Shown here piece by piece: positions 38,659 to 46,990 of a stretch of DNA of 64,000 bases. The translations under genes and the position numbers were made by a program. The DNA is taken from assembly GCF_001905595.1 (NCBI RefSeq), contig NZ_LIXI01000010.1:1-64000 (forward strand), given 5' to 3'. Positions within the stretch are counted from its first letter, which is position 1. Each line of letters starts with the position of its first letter. Under the pieces are notes generated by a model. The model made no database searches and had not been told where the DNA came from. It saw only the letters and a program-made list of their open reading frames with translations. This stretch comes from Streptomyces sp. CB00316. Its GTDB lineage: Bacteria; Actinomycetota; Actinomycetes; Streptomycetales; Streptomycetaceae.

Positions 38659-38970
38659 AGTCCCCCTGCGTCGACACCGCGCCAGCGGCAGCACCACGCC
38701 CGCAACGTCCGCACCCCGCCAACCTGACGGTCGCCCACGCGGTCCGGGCGTCCGCCCCTTCACCGAAGTCGGCTACCAGGCACCGCGCATGCCACGTCGT
38801 CCGCAAGGCGAGCACTTCCGGCGCGCAGCCGGGCCCGTGCCCCGGGCGGCCGTCCCATCAGACCTTGGCGACCCGAGGGTCGTACAGGTGGGCGGCGCGC
38901 GGGTTGTCCGGCTGCTCCGCCTCGCTGTGCAGGCCGCCGGTCTGCCCTCTCCAGCCGGGCTCCGCGAACG
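38659..38970. other. Gap with a possible coding remnant
   Basis: No gene is supported. On the minus strand, immediately past the stop of the DUF2236 gene, an open stretch reads LTFAEPGWRGQTGGLHSEAE then PRAAHLYDPRVAKV before a TGA near 38861. It looks like the C-terminal tail of some protein, but I cannot place it. Confidence 0.3.
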
Positions 38971-40440
38971 TCAAGCGTCGGTGAGCAGAGGGTCATAGGA
39001 GGTGTTCGTGCGACGGCCTGACATGAAGGCGAGGAAGTCGCCCACGAAGGCGCTGCGGCCGTAGGCGGCGGCATTGGTGGTGAGGTCTCGGTGGAAGGCG
39101 GTACGGAAGAGCGTCCGGTGCTCGTCAGCGTCGATGGTGCCGCTGCCATCCTTGTCGGTGGCGTCGAAGAGGACCTCGGCGACGCGGATGAGAGCGGGCC
39201 CGGCGAGGGAGGGGACGGCGGCGGCGTACTCGTCGGCGCTGACGCGGCCGTCCCCATCCGTATCGAGGGCGGCCTGGAGTTCGCGCCACCATGCGGCGAA
39301 GGCGTCGTAGAGCCGCGTTTCCTCGGGTTCGTCCAGGTCGAGGCGGGTGGCCAGTTCGCGTGCCATGGCGGCGAGGTCGGGCCAGTCGAGGTGGCCGTCG
39401 CCGGTCTGGTCCAGTACCTGGCGGAAGAACTCCTCTGCCGAGCGCCGGCCCTCTCCCGTGGCTGTCGTCGGGGCCGGGCGGGGGTCGGGTCCGGTGTCGC
39501 CGCTCGGTGGGGTGAGGAGGCGGAGCAGGGCCGAGGCCCGCTTCATGCGGGCGCGCAGCGCGGTCACGGTCCGGGCGCGGGGATCGTCACTGTCGGGCGA
39601 GAGGGAGAGGGTCTCGATGATGACTTCGGCGTTGATCCAGCCCTCGGGCAGGAAACGGGTGAGCCCGGCGACGAGGTAGGCGCCCTGCATGAGAGTCGGG
39701 ATGCCGGGCATCTCGGGCAGGCCGGCCCTGCGCCGGTAGGGCTCGGGGAGCGAGGCGACGGTGATCGCGCCGAGGAGCGGACCGACGACAGCCCGGCCGG
39801 CCGCCCACAGGGTCGGCATGCCGTCGAGCAGTGCCGGGGCGGGCAGGTGGTCGAAGAGCCGGTAGAGGATGACGCGGGCTGCCTCGGTGTTCTCCAGCTG
39901 CTCCTCGACGACCCTGTCGAAGTACCGCCAGAAGTCGTTCAGGTCCTCGGGGAGTTCCCCGGCATCGCCGTCGAGCGCGGCGAGGAACGCACGGTACTCG
40001 GCGTACATCCGCTCCATCGTGGCCTGGTCGAGCGGCTGGCCGCTGAGCCGGCACATGGTGACGGCGCTCTCGAAGAGGGTGGCGACCACCCACGCGCGGG
40101 CGGCGCGGTCCATTGCGTCGTAGGCGCGGCCGCGGGAGTCGGAGCCGCTCATGCGGGCGTGCAGCCTGTTGAGCCGGGCGGCCTCGCGTTCGCGTACCGC
40201 CGGGTCGGCGTCGAACATGCGCCGCATGCTGAGGAAGGTGTTGCGCAGTCGGCGCCAGGGGTGGGTGACGAAGGTGGAGTTGTCGGCGAGGGCGGCGCCG
40301 ATCTGCGGGTGGGCGGCCTCCAGCACGGTGGCGCGGATCATGGCCAGTGCCCAGCGCGGGTCGTCGAAGAAGTCGCGGAACTGCGACTGCGGCCCGAACA
40401 GGGGAGTTTCTCCGGCTGTTGTGGTGGTTCCGGTCGTCAT
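38971..40440 (-). CDS. DUF2236 (MpaB/Lcp-superfamily) oxygenase fused to EF-hands
   Basis: 489-aa protein with two parts. Residues ~1-300 form a DUF2236 domain (ATVLEAAHPQIGAALADN, THPWRRLRNTFLSM, LHARMSG, YDAMDRAARAWVVATLFESA). This superfamily contains the prenyl-chain-cleaving MpaB and the rubber oxygenase Lcp. A linker is followed by three canonical EF-hands: DQTGDGHLDWPDL (~342-354), DTDGDGRVSADEY (~391-403) and DKDGSGTIDADEH (~427-439), similar to prokaryotic calerythrin. No signal peptide is present. The ATG at 40440 overlaps the stop of a cis-prenyltransferase gene (ATGA), so the two are coupled. Calcium control of a prenyl-acting oxygenase is inferred, not known. Confidence 0.85.
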   Translation of the reverse strand: MTTGTTTTAGETPLFGPQSQFRDFFDDPRWALAMIRATVLEAAHPQIGAALADNSTFVTHPWRRLRNTFLSMRRMFDADPAVREREAARLNRLHARMSGSDSRGRAYDAMDRAARAWVVATLFESAVTMCRLSGQPLDQATMERMYAEYRAFLAALDGDAGELPEDLNDFWRYFDRVVEEQLENTEAARVILYRLFDHLPAPALLDGMPTLWAAGRAVVGPLLGAITVASLPEPYRRRAGLPEMPGIPTLMQGAYLVAGLTRFLPEGWINAEVIIETLSLSPDSDDPRARTVTALRARMKRASALLRLLTPPSGDTGPDPRPAPTTATGEGRRSAEEFFRQVLDQTGDGHLDWPDLAAMARELATRLDLDEPEETRLYDAFAAWWRELQAALDTDGDGRVSADEYAAAVPSLAGPALIRVAEVLFDATDKDGSGTIDADEHRTLFRTAFHRDLTTNAAAYGRSAFVGDFLAFMSGRRTNTSYDPLLTDA

Positions 40441-41219
40441 GACGGGTGTCCGTTCGTCTGGGGCGGCACGCCGCCGAAGCGGCGGTCACGCCGGCGGTAG
40501 GTGTGCAGGCAGGCGAGGAAGTCCGCGGCCCGGAAGTCGGGCCAGAGGGCTTGGGGGAAGATCCACTCGGCGTAGGCGACCTGCCAGAGCATGAAGTTGG
40601 AGATGCGCTGCTCGCCGGACGTGCGGATGGCCAGGTCCACGTCGGGGGTGTCGGGGAACGGCAGGTGGTCCGCGAAGAGCCGCTCGCTCACCTCGTCGGC
40701 CGGCGTTCCGCTGCGAATCAGCGACCGGGCGGCCTCCACGATGTCCCGGCGTCCTCCGTGGTCGAAGGCGACAGTCAGGGTCATCCCCCGGCTGTCGGCG
40801 GTCAGCGTCGCCAGATCCTCGAAATCCTGTGCCAGCGCACGGGGGATGCGCGGGTCCGTCGCTCCGAGGAAGCGGCAGCGGATACCGCGGGCGAGCAACA
40901 GTGGCGCGTGCTTGCGCACAACCCGACGCACCAGGCGCATCAGGTAGTCCACCTCCGAATCAGGACGGCTCCAGTTCTCGGTGGAGAAGGCGTACAGGCT
41001 GAGCCACTCCACGCCGGAGGCCCGGGCCGCCTCGATGATGTCAATGACGGTGGTCTCCGCAGCCCGATGGCCCGCCGTCCGGGGAAGCGAACGCGACTGC
41101 GCCCAGCGACCATTGCCATCCATCACGCAGGCCACGTGCCGCGGCACCGCACGTACCAGCCCGTCGACTGGCCGCAGCTCGTCGCTGTCCGGTCGCCCAC
41201 CCACCCGGTCCCCCGTCAC
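40437..41219 (-). CDS. Cis-prenyltransferase (UppS-like)
   Basis: 260-aa (Z)-prenyl diphosphate synthase that condenses isopentenyl diphosphate units onto an allylic primer. Signature motifs: HVACVMDGNGRWAQSR (MDGNGRW from residue 33), LSLYAFSTENWSRP, TVAFDHGGRRDIVEA and the C-terminal IRTSGEQRISNFMLWQ. The GTG at 41219 gives the family's usual length. In-frame starts further upstream are not supported. It is the first gene of a pair with the DUF2236/EF-hand gene (4-bp overlap). A housekeeping UppS for cell-wall lipid should lie near era/recO elsewhere, so this copy is probably dedicated to a special product. Confidence 0.9.
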   Translation of the reverse strand: MTGDRVGGRPDSDELRPVDGLVRAVPRHVACVMDGNGRWAQSRSLPRTAGHRAAETTVIDIIEAARASGVEWLSLYAFSTENWSRPDSEVDYLMRLVRRVVRKHAPLLLARGIRCRFLGATDPRIPRALAQDFEDLATLTADSRGMTLTVAFDHGGRRDIVEAARSLIRSGTPADEVSERLFADHLPFPDTPDVDLAIRTSGEQRISNFMLWQVAYAEWIFPQALWPDFRAADFLACLHTYRRRDRRFGGVPPQTNGHPS

Positions 41220-41478
41220 CGCGCGTGCGCGCTGGATGCCGTGGCCCGTCACGCCCTGCTCCGTCTCGCCCTGAGCAGCACGGTCTGCCCTGCCGCGCTC
41301 GGTCACACCCACCCCGTATCGCCCCCTACGCACGCCCCACCGGCGCGTCGCTCTCCAGGAGTCTGGCGGAATGGAAGGGGCCTGGTCGATCAAATAGGGG
41401 CCCGTCACCCCTGGCTCATCTGCACGATTCCCTTCGGTATCGGCGCTCTGAGCGGGCGCTGGGCAGCGCGGGTTCTTC

Positions 41479-41829
41479 CTACTCGGCCATTTCCAGTCGC
41501 AGGTGGCCCGCGGCGTACCGGCTGCCGCGCGGCGCGAAGGCGACCGCGCTTCGGTACTCCCCGTGACGTGACGACAGAGGACTCTCCCAGGCGTCGCCGT
41601 ACGGGTCACAGAGCCGAGTGCTTTCGTCGCAGTGGGCGACGGCAGGCCACTCGGCGCCGACGACGACGGTGACCGTCCACATGCCACGCAGGACCGGGCC
41701 TTCTTCACTCAGCCCAGCGGGGGCTCCCACCGACCCCGAGCGGGCGACCTCGGTCACCTGCGGCCCAACGGCCTCCCTCTGGAGGGCACCCACGACGTCA
41801 TCCCAGGCTGTGGGGGGCCGCGTAGTCAT
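41479..41829 (-). CDS. Hypothetical protein (116 aa)
   Basis: Soluble protein starting MTTRPPTAWDDVVGALQ, with a beta-rich middle (GMWTVTVVVGAEWPAVAHCD) and a C-terminal GSRYAAGHLRLEMAE. No domain is recognised. It lies between the mannanase terminator and the cis-prenyltransferase gene on the same strand, 259 bp upstream of the latter. Whether it belongs to that operon is unclear. The ATG at 41829 is the only good start. Confidence 0.55.
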   Translation of the reverse strand: MTTRPPTAWDDVVGALQREAVGPQVTEVARSGSVGAPAGLSEEGPVLRGMWTVTVVVGAEWPAVAHCDESTRLCDPYGDAWESPLSSRHGEYRSAVAFAPRGSRYAAGHLRLEMAE

Positions 41830-41868
41830 CCCGAGCGGTGGAGGCCCGGGAACGGAGGAAGGCCCGCG

Positions 41869-41900
41869 GCCGGCAGGGGCGGGGTTCCCCGCCAGCCGGC
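41869..41900 (-). terminator. Strong hairpin after the mannanase gene
   Basis: The inner stem GGCGGGG/CCCCGCC (41878-41893) is enclosed by GCCGGC (41869-41874) and GCCGGC (41895-41900). It begins 14 bp past the mannanase stop at 41914, as expected for a terminator. Confidence 0.65.
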
Positions 41901-41913
41901 GGACCGGCCGTTG

Positions 41914-43599
41914 TCAGGCCGTCGTGCAGGTGTTGCCGTTGAGGGTGAAGGCCGTCGGCGCTGTATTGGTGGTGCTCCTGGTGCCGGTGAAGCCGAGCAT
42001 GATGGATTCGTTCGCTGTGATCACCGCCGTGTATCCGGCGGGAGCGACGCTGACCGTCGAGCCGCTCTGCGTGGCGGTCCCGCCCCATACGTTGGAGAGC
42101 TTCTGGCCGTTGACGAAGACGAAGGCGAGGTTCCAGCCGTTGATGGCGGTGGTGCCGGTGTTACGGATGGTGATCTCACCTTGGAACCCGCCGGGCCATT
42201 CGCCGACCACCCGGTAGCCGACGGAGCAGCCCACGCCCGGCGTGGGCCCGCTCTTGTCCGTGGTGACGTTCACCGTGGCGGAACGGGCAGAGCGATTGCC
42301 GACCGCGTCACGGGCGTACACCGCGAATGTGTACACGGTGTCCGCGGCAAGCCCCGTCACAGTGGCACTGGTGGTGGCGGACGAGACGGCTGTGGTCTCG
42401 ACGCTGCCGCTCACCCGGACGACGTCGTAACCGACGACAGCAACGTTGTCCGATGCTGCGGGCCAGGTGAAGGTGACTGAGGCCGCCGTCACCATGGAGG
42501 CGACCGGAGCGCCGGGGGCCGTCGGGGCCTCCGTGTCGTCCGGATTTCCGCCACCGCCGAAGACAGTGGCCTCCCGGGAAGTCTGGGCGATGCCGTTGGG
42601 TCCGTGGAAGATGCGCTCACCCCAGGAGCTCAGACGGCCGGGATCGAAGTCGATGGCCAGATCGAGGACCGGGTCGGTGTTGCCGCTCCAGGACCACGCC
42701 AGGTAGCCGAGGTCGAGTGCCTCGGCGGTGGCCATCATGGTGTCCTCGTCAGGGTCCCCCCACTGATCGGCGGGTCCACCGAACTCACCTACGACAAGGG
42801 GCAGCCGGGCGTCGACGAAGGCTTGCAGGTAGTCGGTGATCGCCTGAGGCGTGCTGTAGACGCTATACATGTGGATCGAGAAGATCAGGTTGCCCGTGGT
42901 GTCGGCGTCGTACACGGTCTGGGCGTTGGCGCGCATGACACCCTGCCAGTCCTGACCCCAATTGGGCGCGTCCACCATGATCGTGTGAGCGAACCCCGCG
43001 CCGCGCAGCTTCTGGACGGCGGCGGTCGTCGGCGCTGTCCAGCCGGCGGGGTCGGTGTTGCCCCAGGGCTCGTTGCCGATATTGATGATGACGTAGTCCT
43101 CTTCGCCCGCGAGTACGTCCCTGAGACTGATCCAGTAGTCGGCGGCGTGGTCGAGGGTGCCTGCCGCAGCGTCCTCGCCGTATCCGGTGGTGTCGTGCAC
43201 CTCCAGGACGCAGATCAGCCGGTTGCTCTTGCAGTCGTCGACGATGCCCGCGACTTCGTCGGGGCCGTTCCTCGTCCAGCGGTGCCCGTCGGAGAGAACG
43301 ACGCGTACGGCGTTGGCACCCAAGGCCTTGATGTCGGCCAGCGACTGCGTCTCGCCGGGGTACCAGGTGTGCGCGTGGTTGACGCCGCGCATGACAAAGT
43401 CGTTGCCGTTGGCCTCCAGCAGGCGGCCGTTGCTGACGTGCAGGCCAGTGACCGCGGCTTCCGCCGCGGCGGGCCGGGCCTGCGCAGCGGCGGGGCCAAG
43501 CGCGCCCAGCAGAACGACGCAGAGAGCGGCGGCCAGACTTCTCACCAGGACGTTCAAGGGGCTCTGCCTGTGACGTGCCGTACTCGTTGCTGGTCTCAC
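41914..43599 (-). CDS. Secreted endo-beta-1,4-mannanase (GH5) with FnIII and CBM2
   Basis: 561-aa multi-domain exported glycosidase. A signal peptide spans residues ~1-45. The GH5 catalytic domain (residues ~50-345) has the acid/base Glu in INIGNEPWGN (near 175) and the nucleophile Glu in LVVGEFGGPADQW (near 270). The opening GLHVSNGRLLEANGNDFVMR resembles actinobacterial mannanases. A fibronectin type III domain follows (residues ~365-450), then a C-terminal cellulose-binding CBM2 (residues ~460-561, CSVGYRVVGEWPGGFQGEIT). It would degrade mannan in plant walls while held on cellulose. A perfect CebR box upstream points to cello-oligosaccharide induction. A cellulase instead of mannanase role is possible. 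Confidence 0.9.
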   Translation of the reverse strand: MRPATSTARHRQSPLNVLVRSLAAALCVVLLGALGPAAAQARPAAAEAAVTGLHVSNGRLLEANGNDFVMRGVNHAHTWYPGETQSLADIKALGANAVRVVLSDGHRWTRNGPDEVAGIVDDCKSNRLICVLEVHDTTGYGEDAAAGTLDHAADYWISLRDVLAGEEDYVIINIGNEPWGNTDPAGWTAPTTAAVQKLRGAGFAHTIMVDAPNWGQDWQGVMRANAQTVYDADTTGNLIFSIHMYSVYSTPQAITDYLQAFVDARLPLVVGEFGGPADQWGDPDEDTMMATAEALDLGYLAWSWSGNTDPVLDLAIDFDPGRLSSWGERIFHGPNGIAQTSREATVFGGGGNPDDTEAPTAPGAPVASMVTAASVTFTWPAASDNVAVVGYDVVRVSGSVETTAVSSATTSATVTGLAADTVYTFAVYARDAVGNRSARSATVNVTTDKSGPTPGVGCSVGYRVVGEWPGGFQGEITIRNTGTTAINGWNLAFVFVNGQKLSNVWGGTATQSGSTVSVAPAGYTAVITANESIMLGFTGTRSTTNTAPTAFTLNGNTCTTA

Positions 43600-43648
43600 T
43601 GCGACTCCAGGAAGTAGGTGCCGGGTGACGTGACGCTCGACGCAAATG

Positions 43649-43662
43649 TGGGAGCGCTCCCA
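43649..43662. promoter_or_regulatory. CebR operator
   Basis: The 14-bp palindrome TGGGAGCGCTCCCA exactly matches the CebR box known from Streptomyces cellulase and cellobiose genes. It lies 50 bp upstream of the mannanase start. CebR repression would be released by cellobiose or cellotriose. Confidence 0.92.
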
Positions 43663-44474
43663 TGAAGGCAGATCGACAAGGGCACGTCAAGGCATTGCGC
43701 CTGCGGTATACAGGCCGACGAACCGTCCGATCCCTATTGCTCCCCATCCCCGCCATGACGGCTATGCCGCTCAGCGCGGGCCCCCGGGGCCCTCGCCGGA
43801 GGCGTTCGCCTGGTAGCGCGGGGAGCGTAGGGCAGGACGAAGGTGCCTCCCGACACTGGTGCCTTCTACCGCAGTCGTGGGCCGGGGAGCCACGGTCAGA
43901 ACGACATGTGGCCGCGGGCGCGGCGGCCGGCCGAGCCACTGCTGTGAGGACGCGGGCATCCTGCTGGGCCAGTTCATGACCAAGAACCGGATCATCGACG
44001 GCCCGGAGGACGGATTCATCGCCAGAATCACCTCATGGGTGGGTGCCTGAGCTGTCCTGCAGGAGGGGGTCGGCCTGCCGGCCCCCTCCCCCTGGCGTTC
44101 ACATGCTGGCGGCCAGAACTGCACCAGGTGGCGCTCCACACCCTGGTGCCGGTGCATGTTGACGCGTGGCCAATCCACGACGGGTACGAAGCCGACACGC
44201 ACGGGCAGGTCCGCCGCTCTCACCGATACGCCGTGGTGCAGCTGGACCTCACCTGCGGTTGCGAGGCCGTGCAGGGCGTCGCGGAGGTCCGTTGCGCTGC
44301 AGCTGGTGGCCTGCTCCAGCCGCGGCAGGGAGGTGAAAGTGGCTCCGCCGGGATGTTCCCAGCCGTGCGCGCAGTGAAGGAGAAGGGTGTCCGCGGCCGG
44401 GGCGTCGGTGACCGGCCGGCCGAGCAGCTTGCGTTCGGGGCGGCGGAGCACCAACTCGACCTGCTGCCCAACCG
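43663..44474 (-). other. Degenerate stretch with a possible protein remnant (44120-44454)
   Basis: About 0.8 kb without an intact gene. On the minus strand from 44454 a segment reads LLLHCAHGWEHPGGATFTSL and LRDALHGLATAGEVQLHHGV then VVDWPRVNMHRHQ, with winged-helix-like character (perhaps DUF6042-like). Homology fades near 44120 and a long meaningless frame follows. I treat it as a decayed gene fragment and see no other feature. Confidence 0.4.
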
Positions 44475-44682
44475 GCCCAGGTCGAACGCCTCAACCGCAC
44501 CCTCCTGGACGAGTGGGCCCACGCGAAGCCCTACCGCTCAGAGCAGGAACGACACGACGCGTTCCCGAAGTGGCCGCACACCTACAATCACCACCGACCA
44601 CGGCGGACACACCGTGCTCGCAGGCAAACCACCCGCCGACCGCGTCCCCAACCTCCCCAACCGCACGGGTAGTTACACCTAG
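44475..44682 (+). mobile_element. IS481-family transposase C-terminal remnant
   Basis: The plus strand reads AQVERLNRTLLDEWAHAKPY then RHDAFPKWPHTYNHHRPRRT. After one frameshift near 44600 it ends with HTVLAGKPPADRVPNLPNRT and a TAG at 44680. This is the last third of an IS481/IS3-like integrase-core transposase (NRTLLDEWAYARPY...YNHHRPHTALGGKPP pattern). The DDE catalytic Asp residues lie in the missing part. Confidence 0.85.
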
Positions 44683-44784
44683 GGCTCCAGCCCTCCCCCC
44701 GCACTCGGCTGCTCGTAGAACTGCCTACGAACCCGCCTCTGGCGAGCACTGAGTCCAGCGGCTCGTCCGAAGACGCCCACGTGG

Positions 44785-45672
44785 TCATCCGGTTGGTTGG
44801 TGCAGATTCTTCTCGGCGCTCCGGTGCGGCCGGGACACCGCGTAACCGAAGGCTGTCGCGAAGATGTACATGAGGACCGAGTAGACGGCGATGGGGATCG
44901 CGACCTCGGTGCTGTCCAGAACGCTGAGCGCGATGGTGAGTGCCACGGTCGTGTTGTGGATTCCGACTTCCATGGAGCTCGCTATCGCCTGGGGTTTGTC
45001 GAGGCGGAGCAGCCGGGCACCGGAGTAGCCAAGGGTGAGGCTCGCGAGACAGAAGATGCCGGTCACCAGCCCGACCTGCTGCATGTAGTCGGCCAGGTTC
45101 TCCCGCTCACCCAGCAGGGCACCAACCGAAACGATCACCAGCACGACGATGGAGAAGATCCGGACCGGACGGTCGGCGCGTGCGGCGAGGTCCGCGGAGC
45201 GCCGGCGGACCGCCATACCGATGGCGACCGGGATGAGCACGATGGCGATCACCTGCACCACCTTGCCGAGCTGCAGACCGAGGTCGCCCTGGGCGTCGAA
45301 ATGGTCGATGGCCAGGTTGGTGATGATCGGGATGGTGATGGCGGCGAGCACCGAGTTGATCGCGGTCAGCGTGACGTTGAGGGCAACGTCTCCGCGGAAG
45401 AGGTGGCTGAACAGATTGGCCGTGGTCCCCCCGGGGGACGCGGCCAGCAGCATCACACCGACGGCGAGCAATGGGTCGAGGTCGAACATCTTGATCAGCC
45501 CGAAGGCCACGAGCGGGAGCACCAGCACCTGCAGCACCAGCGCGACGACCACCGCCTTCGGTGACCGGGTGACCCTCCTGAAATCGTCGGTGGTCAGGGA
45601 CAGCCCGAGGCCGAACATGATGATCGCCAGGGCGATCGGCAGGCCGGTGGAGATAAGTGCTGAGTCATTCAT
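44785..45672 (-). CDS. Bile-acid:Na+ symporter family (BASS) transporter
   Basis: 295-aa membrane protein with about ten hydrophobic segments. It matches the SBF/BASS family (PanS/ASBT fold): an N-terminal FGLGLSLTTDDFRRVTRSPK, ASPGGTTANLFSHLFRGDVA near residue 80, and the crossover segment IASSMEVGIHNTTVALTIAL near residue 235 with the conserved E-G-x-N/H-x-x sodium-site residues. Bacterial members carry pantoate, organic acids or conjugated sulfur compounds. The substrate here is unknown. The ATG at 45672 (MNDSALISTG) is favoured over an upstream in-frame start. It stands alone beside the IS481 remnant. Confidence 0.9.
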   Translation of the reverse strand: MNDSALISTGLPIALAIIMFGLGLSLTTDDFRRVTRSPKAVVVALVLQVLVLPLVAFGLIKMFDLDPLLAVGVMLLAASPGGTTANLFSHLFRGDVALNVTLTAINSVLAAITIPIITNLAIDHFDAQGDLGLQLGKVVQVIAIVLIPVAIGMAVRRRSADLAARADRPVRIFSIVVLVIVSVGALLGERENLADYMQQVGLVTGIFCLASLTLGYSGARLLRLDKPQAIASSMEVGIHNTTVALTIALSVLDSTEVAIPIAVYSVLMYIFATAFGYAVSRPHRSAEKNLHQPTG

Positions 45673-45951
45673 CAGTGTCCTATGGATTGAGAAGAAGCAG
45701 GCGCACAGCAAGGGGGTTCTGGCATACGTGAAGGGGACCGAGCTGCGCGATGGCCGTCCGCAACATCAGGGAGTGGTGAGCCTCTGGCCGCCCACCCCTC
45801 AGACGCGGGCCCCAGCCTGCCCTGATCCCACGAAGGTGGGAAGGCGCCGCGGGGACCTTCCGGCCGACCCTTGCAGGGACACGCGCACGTTCTCAGGGCT
45901 TGCGCATGAGGCCGGCAGCTTGTCGTATCTGTTCGGCCCGCACGCGCGGGT
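45673..45951. other. Intergenic gap, nothing recognised
   Basis: About 280 bp between the BASS transporter start and the SGNH hydrolase stop. A Pro/Arg-rich open stretch is present on both strands but without RBS or homology. Confidence 0.4.
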
Positions 45952-46824
45952 TCAGCCGGTACGGATGGCGGAGAGCACTGAGGAAGCCAGAGCGCTGCCG
46001 ATGGCCTCGGAACCCTTGGCATTGGGGTGGAGGGGCGTGGCGATGTGGGCGGGGATGATGCCCTCGATGTACCGGTCGGCGGGTGCCGCGCAGACGTCGT
46101 GGCCGATGCCGAGGGAGTAGGTGTCCACGAACGTCGCACCGTGTTGCCGGGCCGTGGTACGCAGTGCTGCGCTGAGATGGTCGGTGGCGCCCTGGATGTA
46201 GGTGGCGTCGACGTCCCAGATGGGCTGGGTGGGGAAGCAGCCGCCGGGGCGGATGTAGTTGCCGTAGCCGATGACGAACACCTTGGCGTGCGGGGCGCGC
46301 TGCTTGATCTGGTTCAGGGCGGTGGCGAACTTCGGTGCCCAGGCGTCGATTCCCGCCTTCACGCTGTCTACGCCGTCCTTGGTGTTCCTGGCTGCGCAGC
46401 TGCTGCCGAGGGGCTTGGGCAGCACGTTGAGGCATCCCAGGGCGGCGGTGACCAGGCCGGTGTCGTTGCCTCCGATGGTGATGCTGACGACGTCGGTGTC
46501 CTCGCTGAGGGCTTTGAGCTGGGGCTTGGTCCCCAGGTACTGGGAGGTGGTGAGGTGCTCGGCGGTCGCACCGGAGCAGCTGGCGTCGGTGAGTCTGGCT
46601 CCCAGCGCCTTGGCGGCGACGTGAGGGTAGTCGGCCAGGGATCGCAGGCACAGCAGGTTCGAGGTATCGACCGGCAGTACGAGGGGGGCGGCGGCGAACG
46701 AGTCGCCCAGGGCCACGTAGTCGAGGGGCTCGGCGCTCTCGGCGGCGGCCGGGGCTGCGAGGGTCGTCGCCATGGCTGTCGCAGCCACGGCAGCTGCCAG
46801 CGTGGTTCGCAGACTGAGGTTCAC
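45952..46824 (-). CDS. Secreted SGNH/GDSL lipase-esterase
   Basis: 290-aa exported hydrolase of the Streptomyces SGNH lipase type. A signal peptide spans residues ~1-29. Block I is YVALGDSFAAAPLV (nucleophile Ser), block III SITIGGNDTG and block V in TPLHPNAKGSEAIG (catalytic His). Six Cys (LLCLRS, DASCSG, LGCLN, SSCAARN, GGCFPT, HDVCAAP) would form three disulfides, typical of this family. The start is taken as GTG 46824, because AAGGAG lies 7-12 bases before it and inside a longer TTG-initiated reading. It is divergent from a PucR-like regulator. Confidence 0.9.
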   Translation of the reverse strand: MNLSLRTTLAAAVAATAMATTLAAPAAAESAEPLDYVALGDSFAAAPLVLPVDTSNLLCLRSLADYPHVAAKALGARLTDASCSGATAEHLTTSQYLGTKPQLKALSEDTDVVSITIGGNDTGLVTAALGCLNVLPKPLGSSCAARNTKDGVDSVKAGIDAWAPKFATALNQIKQRAPHAKVFVIGYGNYIRPGGCFPTQPIWDVDATYIQGATDHLSAALRTTARQHGATFVDTYSLGIGHDVCAAPADRYIEGIIPAHIATPLHPNAKGSEAIGSALASSVLSAIRTG

Positions 46825-46990
46825 GTGCGGCTCCTTCAACTCATCGGGGCGCGCGGACGCGCCCGCAGGTCGGGGATCCAGGGATGGCCCGCCCCTGTAT
46901 ACCGGCCGGCAAGTTTGTGGTGCGATACATCATGTTGGCCCGCGCCCCGCGTGCACCCGGTCCGGAGAACAGTGTTCCGAGAGGTGATTT

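Noticed and set aside
41220..41708. Upstream extension of the cis-prenyltransferase frame
   Set aside because: Gives an atypical low-complexity N-terminus. The 41219 start yields the usual length.
43662..43979. Plus-strand ORF starting inside the CebR box
   Set aside because: No RBS, no homology, and it begins in the operator.
44035..44682. Plus-strand open frame of 215 codons as one gene
   Set aside because: Only its last part is IS481 transposase. The rest is antisense to a decayed segment, so the frame is a chance fusion.
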